NCBI GenBank assembly: GCA_024409165.1
Contig: JAKSUE010000100.1
Span: 1-5,710 of the forward strand
Reading direction: 5' to 3'
Length of the DNA: 5,710 nt
From: an archaeon
Lineage (GTDB): Archaea > Methanobacteriota > Methanobacteria > Methanobacteriales > Methanobacteriaceae
Shown here: in pieces, positions 1 through 5,695 of the stretch
Layout of the letters: each line of letters begins with the position of its first letter
Numbering within the stretch: position 1 is the first letter of the stretch
Translations under genes and position numbers: made by a program
Notes under the pieces: generated by a model
What the model was told of the DNA's origin: nothing
Database searches by the model: none
Seen by the model: only the letters and a program-made list of their open reading frames with translations

Positions 1-205
1 ATAAGGCTTCTATGGTCTCTATTTGTTAATTTAAGACATGGGTTAAAAATCATCACTATATTTACCACCTTAATTTTAAACCAAGAATCATTTATTTTAA
101 TACATACTTATAATAAGTATCATTTTAATTAATCGACTATTGTATTTAATTAAAGTAGTGTGATACTTTATATTTTAGTTGGCTGGTGATAAATATGTCC
201 ACCCA
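1..205 (+). repeat. Structured repeat, copy A
   Basis: First of four related non-coding repeats. It matches copy D (from 5486) over nearly its whole length; positions 118-174 are identical to 5604-5660. The core is a hairpin: outer arms AAGTATCA (115-122) and TGATACTT (161-168), inner arms TTTAATTAA (124-132) and TTAATTAAA (146-154), loop 133-145 containing TCGACTATTG. Downstream lies the tail box GGCTGGTGATAAATATG (181-197), where GGTGAT looks like a ribosome binding site ahead of an ATG at 195 that opens only 29 codons. Upstream, the stretch around CTATATTTACCACC (56-69) is also shared with D and could be a TATA-type promoter element. The orientation is chosen because every copy has its tail box on the right. 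Whether it acts as RNA or as DNA is unknown. Confidence 0.85.
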
Positions 206-218
206 AATATTTAGATTC

Positions 219-246
219 AACCCCTCAAACTCAACGGAGAGGTGTT
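219..246. repeat. Hairpin after repeat A
   Basis: AACCCCTC (219-226) pairs with GAGGTGTT (239-246) with one mismatch around a 12-base loop. It is the most GC-rich patch of the first 500 bases and directly follows the tail box of repeat A. No U-run follows, so it is not a typical intrinsic terminator. It could be part of the same leader transcript. Confidence 0.4.
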
Positions 247-247
247 A

Positions 248-361
248 TTTCAAGTGTAAAAATCTAAGGATTATAGAGGCTTGAATATGCTTAAAAAATG
301 ATTAAACCATTTATTTACTTATTCAGAGGATTTTAAAAAGACTTATTATTTACACTTGAAA
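248..361. repeat. 13-bp inverted motif pair TTTCAAGTGTAAA
   Basis: TTTCAAGTGTAAA at 248-260 is repeated perfectly in inverse orientation as TTTACACTTGAAA at 349-361, with an 88-base spacer. The CAAGTGTAA core appears again at 463-471 and at 5477-5485, the latter directly abutting the start of repeat D. A one-mismatch inverse copy lies at 5415-5427. The placement in front of the RHH gene and at the edge of repeat D suggests a protein-binding site (regulator, recombinase or initiator). The spacer holds no convincing gene. Confidence 0.6.
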
Positions 362-502
362 CATATTTAAAATTTCTTATTTTGTAAATTAAAAGGCTAT
401 TTAACAGAATTAAAGAAAATAAAGGAATATAAGAAAAATAAAAAAGTTGCTTAGTTATATTGCAAGTGTAACTATGTGATACATAATAAGTTTCCATATA
501 CA

Positions 503-518
503 GTATTATAATATAATA
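503..518 (+). promoter_or_regulatory. Possible promoter of the RHH gene
   Basis: The stretch around GTATTATAATATAATATG has TATA-box character and lies about 70-80 bases before the ATG at 585. That would give a leader of roughly 45-55 bases if transcription starts 25 bases downstream, as in archaea. The surroundings are so AT-rich that the motif alone is weak evidence. Confidence 0.3.
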
Positions 519-556
519 TGTAGAAACATTTATAATTATCAAAACAAATATAATAA

Positions 557-566
557 TTTGTACAAA
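557..566. promoter_or_regulatory. TTTGTACAAA palindrome, possible RHH operator
   Basis: A perfect 10-bp palindrome lies 18 bases before the RHH start codon. Ribbon-helix-helix proteins typically bind short palindromes in their own promoter region, so self-repression is plausible. A related TTTGTACA occurs at 5351-5358 just after the terminase-like gene. The binding link is inference. Confidence 0.35.
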
Positions 567-584
567 ATAAAAGAGGTCAACAAA

Positions 585-809
585 ATGGAAAATGAAGACA
601 GAACAAGAAGACTTAATCTTACTATGTTGAAAAAAGACTACAAAGAAATACAAATGTTAGTAGAACAAGATAAGTATCTTAGTGCTTCTGAATTTGTAAG
701 AGAAGCAATAAGGGAACATATTCAGAAACAAAAAAGAATAAGTCAGCTGGAATTATTAAACAGAAACATAAAAAATGTTGAAAAATCAATTGATAGGTTA
801 AATAGGTAA
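585..809 (+). CDS. Ribbon-helix-helix (CopG/ParD-type) DNA-binding protein
   Basis: A 74-residue protein with the classic RHH pattern: a basic strand RRLNLTM (residues 8-14), first helix about 16-28 (KKDYKEIQMLVEQ), second helix about 33-47 (SASEFVREAIREHIQ), then a charged tail about 52-73 with spaced Leu/Ile that may form a short coiled coil. RHH proteins dimerise, insert the paired strands into the major groove and usually act as repressors. On plasmids and viruses they often set copy number, partition or antitoxin expression. The start is the ATG at 585, 7 bases after GAGGT (573-577); an in-frame TTG at 558 has no such site and falls inside the palindrome. No toxin with a recognisable family follows, so an antitoxin role is not supported. 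A copy-number or transcription regulator is the likeliest reading. Confidence 0.85.
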   Translation: MENEDRTRRLNLTMLKKDYKEIQMLVEQDKYLSASEFVREAIREHIQKQKRISQLELLNRNIKNVEKSIDRLNR

Positions 810-813
810 TATT

Positions 814-906
814 ATGAATAAAACCATAATATTTAAAAAAGAAGCATTAGAACAACACATTAACAATAGTACAAGTAAATATTTACTTTTCAAATGCTCT
901 CTATAA
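814..906 (+). CDS. Possible 30-residue protein downstream of RHH
   Basis: A short ORF (MNKTIIFKKEALEQ...KCSL) starts 5 bases after the RHH stop. AGGT at 804-807 lies 6 bases before its ATG, so it could be translationally coupled to the RHH gene. It has a mixed, protein-like composition (charged helix followed by a hydrophobic LLF stretch) but matches no family I recognise. Its 3' half contains a perfect 16-bp palindrome (873-888), which may instead be the reason this stretch is kept. It may be a small partner of the RHH protein or a chance ORF. Confidence 0.3.
   Translation: MNKTIIFKKEALEQHINNSTSKYLLFKCSL
843..898. repeat. Nested palindrome AAGTAAAT/ATTTACTT
   Basis: A perfect 16-bp palindrome (873-888) is flanked by a second inverted pair, AGCATT (843-848) and AATGCT (893-898). 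There is no U-run, so it is not a standard terminator. It could be an operator or cruciform between the RHH gene and the rep leader. It overlaps the small ORF 814-906. Confidence 0.45.
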
Positions 907-959
907 CAATTTATAATATATAATACAAATAAATAAGTATGCTTAAAAAAATAGTATGT

Positions 960-1156
960 TTCTTAAAGGAGTGTTTAATATCCTTTGAGAACCACCAAAA
1001 AGAATATAAACACCAATGGAATAGTTTCACGAATATGATGATATACATACCCATCTATATTCAAATATTATTTTTATACAATTTGAATATATAAATTTAT
1101 AGTATTATTTTTTTCACTATTATGTTAGTTTATATTCTTTTTGTTTGGTTCTTAAA
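960..1156. repeat. Large dyad with alternative pairings upstream of the rep gene
   Basis: Arm 996-1011 pairs perfectly over 16 bases with 1128-1143. After a small internal loop, 984-993 continues to pair with 1147-1156 (one G-U). The same left segment can instead join 981-991 in a local hairpin with 960-970, which has one G-U wobble and a 10-base loop. The two folds exclude each other. Inside the big loop lies an 11-bp stem (1056-1066 with 1081-1091) and the tail-box sequence TGATGATATACAT (1036-1048). TATATAAA (1088-1095) is a TATA-box candidate for the downstream gene. The position directly before a replication-type gene suits an origin or a regulated leader. Confidence 0.75.
1088..1095 (+). 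promoter_or_regulatory. TATA-like box before the rep gene
   Basis: TATATAAA sits about 120 bases before the start codon, within the overlapping palindrome TATAAATTTATA. If used as an archaeal TATA box, the transcript would begin near 1115-1120. It would then contain only the right arm of the dyad, so the dyad would act as DNA, or on a longer transcript from upstream. Weak motif in an AT-rich context. Confidence 0.3.
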
Positions 1157-1215
1157 ATACTTTAAACACCTATTTTAATCCTACTGTTTTTGTTAAAAAA
1201 TAAAAAGGTGATTAA

Positions 1216-3357
1216 ATGAACAAAAATAAAAATTACATGAGTAAAGAAATAAGAACCTGTCAAGAGTTTAATGTTAATAGATTATTTTTATTCAATAGTG
1301 GATATGTATTAAGTATATTCGATTTTCATGAAGATAAGTATTATAAAAAGTATGTTGAAAGTTCTAAATTGCCAGAAGAACTTACAGAGGATTCCGAAGA
1401 GTTTAAAGAATTAGAAAGACTAATAGATATAAATGTTGAGAAATATTATAAAAAATACACTGATATTGAATATAAAAGTAAGTGGGACAGCCCCGTAGCT
1501 GTTTTAAAAGAATTACTGAAAGATTTGAGCATAGCAATAAAATACAATCGTGAACCTGACACAGTCGGCGAAAAAGAATTAGACAAAATAATAAACAAAT
1601 ATAAAAATAAACCTAAACCAAATTACAACAAGCAATTTGAAGATGAAAGAATCAAAGGCATCAAAGATGGGATAATATTCGGTTCAGATGTCAAAAAAGA
1701 TGATAGTTATTATGAGCAAGATGAAAACGGGATTAAATATGTGAATATAATAGGAAATGGAGATACACCAAGAATAACTAAAATTGCTAATTTGGAAATA
1801 AAAAACATTACAATGATTAGAGATGAATTAGAATTATTTGACCCCGTTTATAACATAACATACAATAATCTAACTATTAATGAAGAAATAACAAAAGAAT
1901 ATTTGACTTCAAAACAATTAATAGATGAACTTCAAAATGCAAAAGTATTATATAATCCAAAAGAAATTGAAATTAAAACACTTATAAATTGTTTTATTAT
2001 CGATGGACAAGAATATAACAAAGTTAAAGTTAAAAAAGAAGCTTATTTAAAAGGATTTTGGATGGTTGACAATAAAGTAATCTCCAATACTGAAATAAAA
2101 GATTTAAAATATAATAAAGAAGATTTAAAGAAAGCTATTAAGCTATTGAATGAAGTAATAAAAAGTAGAAGTAAAGAGGGAAAAAGAAACGATTGTACTG
2201 TTTACCGTTTCATGTTATACAGCCCATTTAGTTACTGTTTAAAACAATTAGGATATGGAGACTCTAATTATAGTTTAATACTAACTGGTGCTTCACAAAC
2301 AAACAAATCAGGAAGCATTAAAATAGCAAACCATTTCTACAACCATACAGAAGTAGAAACAGCATGTTCTACCGTGTCTGTTCTTGGTTCAAAATTGGAA
2401 GAAAATAGTTTCCCAGCTATATTAGATGAATGTGACCATTTATTTAAACTTGATGAAGCTAATAATGTGATAAAAAGAGCTATATATGAATTAACAGTAA
2501 GAGCAACAAAAGACCGTAATGATAATAAAAAAATTGATAATTTCCAAGCATTAGGTTTACCAGTATTCTTATTAAATGAACCACAAAAATTTAAAGATTA
2601 CATAACTAATAGATATAAAGTAATCCATTATAGTAATAAAAGTATTATTACAGATTTAAATAAAAAGCAATTTAACATGAAATATAAACCAAAATCCCAA
2701 TATACACCTTTAAAAATCTTTAATGTGATAGGTAAAGCTTTTTCTGAAAAAATGATAAAAATACTTGAAGACTCTGAACAACATAATAAATTGTTCGATA
2801 TTGAAAATACAATTATAAGTATATTGCAAGAAATAGGAGGAGAAGCAGGGATAGATTTTATTAAAGAAATGTATGAAGCAACAATAGCAAGTACACAGTA
2901 TAATTATGATGTTAAAGAAGCAATTAAAGAAGTATTGAATAATGAATTTAAAAATAAAAACAGGCTACCAGCAAACTATCAGTATGATAGTAATACATTT
3001 ATTAAATCAATTACTAAAAATGATTTCCCATTTATTTACTACAATAGGGATAGAACAATAAAAACGGAGGATAGACATTATATTATAGATACTTACAAAC
3101 TTGTTAACTATATAAATGATAAAATAAATGAGTATGTAGAAATAGACACTATTTTGGAAAGTTTAGGTTTAACTGAGATATTACAACAGCGTGCAAATGA
3201 AAACAATAAAAGTTATTCAGAATATATTAAAAGTCAAATCAATTTCACATACAAAAATAAAAATAAAAATGTGAGAGGTTTTTATTTAATCACCGATGAA
3301 GTAATAAATAATCTATTTTCAATGGATTTAGATTTAACAAAAGGAGAAGATTGCTAA
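1216..3357 (+). CDS. SF3-like/AAA+ P-loop ATPase, probable replication helicase/initiator
   Basis: A 713-residue protein. A central ATPase module shows, in order: a Walker A-like loop GASQTNKS (residues 358-365, K364) after a hydrophobic strand (YSLILT); Walker B AILDE (401-405, D404/E405); a motif C/sensor-1-like VFLLNEP (450-456, N454) after a hydrophobic strand; and NRYKVIHY (465-472) with R466 where SF3/P4-type helicases carry an arginine. This order fits superfamily 3 or DUF927-like helicases of small plasmids and viruses, which unwind origins. The residue before the Walker lysine is Asn rather than the usual Gly. The first ~330 residues are lysine-rich with no primase, nuclease or HUH motif that I can recognise; the C-terminal ~130 could hold a winged helix. 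AAGGTGAT (1205-1212) fixes the ATG at 1216. It is the only candidate replication gene here. The family assignment is from motifs only; another P-loop ATPase is possible. Confidence 0.7.
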   Translation: MNKNKNYMSKEIRTCQEFNVNRLFLFNSGYVLSIFDFHEDKYYKKYVESSKLPEELTEDSEEFKELERLIDINVEKYYKKYTDIEYKSKWDSPVAVLKELLKDLSIAIKYNREPDTVGEKELDKIINKYKNKPKPNYNKQFEDERIKGIKDGIIFGSDVKKDDSYYEQDENGIKYVNIIGNGDTPRITKIANLEIKNITMIRDELELFDPVYNITYNNLTINEEITKEYLTSKQLIDELQNAKVLYNPKEIEIKTLINCFIIDGQEYNKVKVKKEAYLKGFWMVDNKVISNTEIKDLKYNKEDLKKAIKLLNEVIKSRSKEGKRNDCTVYRFMLYSPFSYCLKQLGYGDSNYSLILTGASQTNKSGSIKIANHFYNHTEVETACSTVSVLGSKLEENSFPAILDECDHLFKLDEANNVIKRAIYELTVRATKDRNDNKKIDNFQALGLPVFLLNEPQKFKDYITNRYKVIHYSNKSIITDLNKKQFNMKYKPKSQYTPLKIFNVIGKAFSEKMIKILEDSEQHNKLFDIENTIISILQEIGGEAGIDFIKEMYEATIASTQYNYDVKEAIKEVLNNEFKNKNRLPANYQYDSNTFIKSITKNDFPFIYYNRDRTIKTEDRHYIIDTYKLVNYINDKINEYVEIDTILESLGLTEILQQRANENNKSYSEYIKSQINFTYKNKNKNVRGFYLITDEVINNLFSMDLDLTKGEDC

Positions 3358-3430
3358 CAACAAAAGAATAATAAATAATAGCCAGATTTTAAAAAGGTTT
3401 AATAATAATAAAACAAGGTTAAAATAAAAA
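3358..3430. other. AT-rich spacer after the rep gene
   Basis: A-rich sequence with short AATAATAATAAAA runs between the rep stop and the dyad region. I see no clear terminator hairpin, ORF or RNA gene in it. Confidence 0.5.
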
Positions 3431-3524
3431 GTTTTAAGCAAGTAAGAAATTTTTTCTTAAAATTTCTTAAAAATTTCTTAAAAAAAAGGAGTCCTTAAAA
3501 AACTCTATTTTTAAAATAAAGCTC

Positions 3525-3561
<37 letters not shown>

Positions 3562-3693
3562 GAAAATAAGAAAATATATACACTATATAAAGTATGAATA
3601 TTTTTTTTTAAAAAAATATATATGTGTGTATGTGTGGGTCTAATTTTTCTTATTTTCTTATTTTCTTAAAACTTTTTGAAAAAACATTAATAG

Positions 3694-3716
3694 TGCTTTA
3701 TTTTTAAAATAAAGCA
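3694..3716. repeat. Perfect hairpin TGCTTTATTTT/AAAATAAAGCA
   Basis: An 11-bp perfect inverted repeat around a single T. A direct partial copy (TATTTTTAAAATAAAGC, 3506-3522) lies on the other side of the dyad centre, so the two halves can also cross-pair. No T-run follows, which speaks against a simple terminator. Confidence 0.6.
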
Positions 3717-3775
3717 TTCTAAGACGTTTAAGAAACTAAGAAATTTTTTCTTAAAATTTCTTACTTGCTTAAAAC

Positions 3776-3944
3776 TATTTTTCAAGTCTCTTACTTGCTT
3801 AAAATCACTTAAACATATTATAAATATTTCATTTTTTTTTTTTAAGTTAAAGGAGACTGTTAAGGGGTTATTATATGTTATTTGTTAAAATATCTTTCCA
3901 GTATTAGAAAAATAGTATTTTTTAAAGTAAAGTAATATTAATTT
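3776..3944. other. Gene-free AT-rich spacer before repeat B
   Basis: It holds one more copy of CTTACTTGCTTAAAA (3790-3804), a T12 run near 3833-3844 and short AAAGGAG / AAGGGG purine patches that could act as ribosome binding sites. The only ATG nearby (3874) opens about 10 codons. I see no gene here. Confidence 0.5.
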
Positions 3945-4055
3945 TAATAGTATTATTGCCTAATTAATATTTTTTATTTAATCGACTATTGTATTTAATT
4001 AAAGTGGTATGGCATTTTATATTTCTACTGGCTGGTTATATACATGAAAAAGATA
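3945..4055 (+). repeat. Structured repeat, copy B
   Basis: Positions 3978-4005 are identical to 129-156 of copy A and 5615-5642 of copy D. The outer arms differ from A but still pair: TGCC (3957-3960) with GGCA (4011-4014), so two base pairs have changed on both sides. The left arm is separated from the core by about 14 extra bases. The tail box is GGCTGGTTATATACATGAAAAA (4030-4051), including an ATG (4043) that opens only MKKI before a stop. No homology to the far upstream part of A/D is evident. Confidence 0.8.
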
Positions 4056-4058
4056 TGA

Positions 4059-4103
4059 AATAGTAGCTTCAAAAAATACTATTAAAAAAAAATAATGAAG
4101 CTA
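4059..4103. repeat. Two mutually exclusive hairpins after repeat B
   Basis: AATAGTA (4059-4065) pairs with TACTATT (4077-4083). Alternatively TAGCTTC (4064-4070) pairs with GAAGCTA (4097-4103). The arms overlap by two bases, so both cannot form fully at once. This resembles the alternative folding upstream of the rep gene. Confidence 0.5.
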
Positions 4104-4109
4104 TCTTTA

Positions 4110-4146
4110 ATTTTGAACAGTACGTTTTTCTCGTACGTTTCAAAAT
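4110..4146 (+). terminator. Hairpin with GTACG stem, possible terminator
   Basis: ATTTTGAA (4110-4117) pairs with TTCAAAAT (4139-4146). After a 2x2 internal loop, GTACG (4120-4124) pairs with CGTAC (4132-4136) around a 7-base loop. It is the strongest compact hairpin downstream of repeat B and would end a short RNA starting near that repeat. Only a modest T-rich tail (TTTCT) follows, so another structural role is possible. Confidence 0.4.
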
Positions 4147-4189
4147 TTCTAAGAATCATACAAATCTATTTAAAGCACTTACATAACAT

Positions 4190-4320
4190 AACGAAACAAA
4201 ACAGATTAAATAATATTACAGAAAGCACGAAACAAAACAAAATCAAAACAAAACAAAATAGAACAAAATAAGTCCTGCTATATAATATACGGAAACAAAA
4301 CAAAACAGAACAAAAATGTT
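4190..4320 (+). repeat. Low-complexity GAAACAAAACA repeats
   Basis: An irregular array built on ACGAAACAAAACA-type units (near 4190, 4227 and 4290, with many AAACA/AAACAAAAC sub-repeats between). The top strand is almost free of G and poor in T, so the strands are strongly asymmetric. There is no ORF with a good start. Possible roles are single-strand loading during replication, or a recognition region for the terminase-like protein. Both are guesses. Confidence 0.6.
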
Positions 4321-4325
4321 AACAA

Positions 4326-4520
4326 ATGTTAATAAAAGATAATGAAAAAAGAATTATAAAGAATATATTCAAAATGACTTTAAATATTTGTCAAAATCAA
4401 TTTAAAAAAAACTTGAAAAAACTTGAAAAAACTGGTAAAAAACTGGAAAAATTGAGAAAAATAGGGGAAAAAATAGATAAAAACAAGGCTAAAAAGGTGA
4501 AAAAACAGGGAAAAAGATAA
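4326..4520 (+). CDS. Doubtful lysine-rich ORF of 64 codons
   Basis: The ORF starts with MLIKDNEKRIIKNIF and continues as Lys/Leu-rich repeats (KKLEK units) from tandem A/G-rich DNA around 4408-4500. No ribosome binding site precedes the ATG, and the reading frame sits in low-complexity sequence that would be open in more than one frame. If real, it would be a small, very basic, possibly coiled-coil nucleic-acid-binding protein. More likely it is a chance ORF. Confidence 0.2.
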   Translation: MLIKDNEKRIIKNIFKMTLNICQNQFKKNLKKLEKTGKKLEKLRKIGEKIDKNKAKKVKKQGKR

Positions 4521-4525
4521 AAAAT

Positions 4526-4660
4526 TAAGGCAAGAACTATTAAAATTAATAACATCACTATCTAAACTATCTTTTAATTAATCACTTCTTTTATTAAATT
4601 AAAGTAATATGAATAGTTAATATTTCTGTTGACTGATGATATACATGAAAAACACTAAAA
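4526..4660 (+). repeat. Structured repeat, copy C
   Basis: The most diverged copy. The upstream part (GCAAGAACTATTAAAATTAA, from 4530) aligns with D from 5566. Outer arms AACTAT (4565-4570) and ATAGTT (4613-4618) pair; compared with A, one G-C pair has become C-G. The inner arms TTTAATTAA (4572-4580 region) and TAAATTAAA pair with one mismatch. The loop sequence differs from the other copies. The tail box GACTGATGATATACATGAAAA (4631-4651) is the clearest version, and its ATG (4646) opens 9 codons. The repeat lies about 170 bases before the terminase-like gene and probably belongs to its leader. Confidence 0.75.
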
Positions 4661-4750
4661 AAACAGGAAAATAAATAAAAAATCTAAAAACAACAAGAAA
4701 AAATAAATACTAAAAACTGATAAAAAGAGTATGTGAAAGAGGGAAAAGGT

Positions 4751-4807
4751 ATGTTTTATAAAAAAAATTTTTTATTGTTGATTGAAAAATGTTATTGGGA
4801 AACATAG
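4751..4807 (+). CDS. Possible 18-residue leader peptide
   Basis: The ATG at 4751 opens MFYKKNFLLLIEKCYWET, ending 25 bases before the terminase-like start. AGAGGG (4738-4743) is at a usable 7-base distance. The DNA includes an A8T6 symmetric run, so the peptide may be a by-product of that run. It is suggested only because start, ribosome site and position in the leader agree. Confidence 0.18.
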   Translation: MFYKKNFLLLIEKCYWET

Positions 4808-4832
4808 CAATTACAGAAGGGAGGTGTTTAAT

Positions 4833-5339
4833 ATGAGTATAAATATTTGGGAAAAGAGAATAGTTAAAGATGATGGTAGGCGGGAGCCTGAAAAAGCATT
4901 TAAGTATTTTAATGAGTATTTGTTACTTGGTGGTGGTCGTACACTTCGTAAAGTAGCTGAACAAACTGGAAAAAGTTATAAATACATGGAAAAGTTATCT
5001 TGTACTTGGGATTGGAGTAAGAGGGCTAATGCTTATGATATGTGGTTATTGGAGGAGAATAAGCGGGAGTTTGAAGAGAAAACAAAAGAAAGGTATTTGA
5101 AAGCTAATAGGTTGGCTATTCGGAGTATTGATTTGGCTGATAGTGAATTGGATAATAATCCTTCCTTGAAAGAGATTAAAGTGGCTGGTAATTTGGCAGC
5201 TAAGTTACTGATGAAAGAAAGTTCTGTTAATGCAAATATGAATGTAGATAAAAAAGAACATCCAAGTGTTAAAGATGTTTTTGAAAGTATGAAGAAAGAT
5301 TTTGCAGATTTTAGGAAAGAGAAATTAGGAGAAGAATAA
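4833..5339 (+). CDS. Phage terminase small subunit-like protein (HTH)
   Basis: A 168-residue protein resembling the small-terminase / phage HTH proteins of low-GC bacteria and methanogen viruses. It has an EPEKAF entry (residues 18-23), the helix-turn-helix core RTLRKVAEQTGKS (36-48), then WDW..RA.AYD (59-69), a diagnostic block of this group. A long charged helix follows (about 72-105). The C-terminal part (PSVKDVFESMKKDF, about 145-160) may bind a partner. Small terminases bind the pac/cos site and hand DNA to the large ATPase/nuclease subunit. The ATG at 4833 is fixed by AAGGGAGGTG (4817-4826); an in-frame TTG at 4782 has no such site. No large terminase, portal or capsid gene follows. The gene uses TTG, CGG and AGG codons far more than the rep gene, hinting at a separate origin. 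A phage-like DNA-binding regulator is the alternative. Confidence 0.75.
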   Translation: MSINIWEKRIVKDDGRREPEKAFKYFNEYLLLGGGRTLRKVAEQTGKSYKYMEKLSCTWDWSKRANAYDMWLLEENKREFEEKTKERYLKANRLAIRSIDLADSELDNNPSLKEIKVAGNLAAKLLMKESSVNANMNVDKKEHPSVKDVFESMKKDFADFRKEKLGEE

Positions 5340-5365
5340 AAAAAGAAAGATTTGTACACTCTTGA

Positions 5366-5391
5366 TTTATTTTTTTAAAAAAATTTTTTAT
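5366..5391 (+). terminator. T/A/T tract after the terminase-like gene
   Basis: T7 (5370-5376), A7 (5377-5383) and T6 (5384-5389) follow 27 bases after the stop. The T-runs fit archaeal oligo-T termination, and the T7/A7 pair can also snap back. A similar A8T6 run lies before this gene (4761-4774). Confidence 0.5.
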
Positions 5392-5414
5392 AATTTTAAA
5401 TTGGATCTGTTTTG

Positions 5415-5485
5415 TTTACAGTTGAAAATTATAGATTTTTATAGGTTCTGAAAGAGGTTATTTTGGGTTTATTTTCCAAGTGTAA
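5415..5485. repeat. Border motif pair before repeat D
   Basis: TTTACAGTTGAAA (5415-5427, one mismatch from the 349-361 copy) faces CCAAGTGTAAA (5476-5486) across about 48 bases. Between them, AAAGAGGTTATTTT (5450-5463) resembles GAGAGGTGTTATTT (237-250). The motif pair thus accompanies both end copies of the large repeat and abuts the first base of D. Confidence 0.5.
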
Positions 5486-5695
5486 ATAAGGTTTCTACGG
5501 TCTTCTTTTGCTAATCTAAGACATGGGTTAAAAATCACTACTATATTTACCACCTTAATTTTAAAGCAAGACTTATTAAAAATTAATACCATCATTACCT
5601 AACTATCATTTTAATTAATCGACTATTGTATTTAATTAAAGTAGTGTGATACTTTATATTCATGATGATTTGTAATATACATGAAAAAATGTAAT
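5486..5695 (+). repeat. Structured repeat, copy D
   Basis: Nearly full-length partner of copy A: ATAAGGTTTCTACGG aligns with position 1, GACATGGGTTAAAAATCA with position 36, and 5604-5660 is identical to 118-174. One outer pair is broken relative to A (C5603 opposite C5652); the rest of the hairpin is intact. The tail box is stretched (ATGATGATTTGTAATATACATGAAAA, 5662-5687). An ATG at 5682 opens a frame (MKKCNCLKIV) that runs off the window and could be the start of a next gene, though no strong ribosome binding site is evident. Confidence 0.85.

Noticed and set aside
195..284. 29-codon ORF starting in the tail box of repeat A (MSTQIFRF...)
   Set aside because: It has a GGTGAT site, but the other repeat copies open unrelated 4- and 9-codon frames, so conservation of a peptide is not supported.
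333..653. Minus-strand ORF of 106 codons overlapping the RHH gene
   Set aside because: Phe/Ile/Tyr-rich translation of an AT-rich antisense strand, no ribosome site, and it runs into the well-supported RHH gene on the + strand.
585..906. Toxin-antitoxin pair formed by the RHH protein and its follower
   Set aside because: RHH antitoxins usually precede a RelE/PemK/PIN-type toxin of 80-120 residues; the follower is only 30 codons with no toxin motif.
966..986. Possible lost start site, AAAGGAGTGTTTAATATCC, resembling the GGGAGGTGTTTAATATG of the terminase-like gene
   Set aside because: The shared GTGTTTAATAT is only 11 bases, there is no ATG and no open frame follows; the segment is better explained as a hairpin arm.
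5033..5359. Minus-strand ORF of 108 codons opposite the terminase-like gene
   Set aside because: Exact antisense of the real gene; Ser/Phe/Leu-rich composition is the shadow of Lys/Glu-rich codons.
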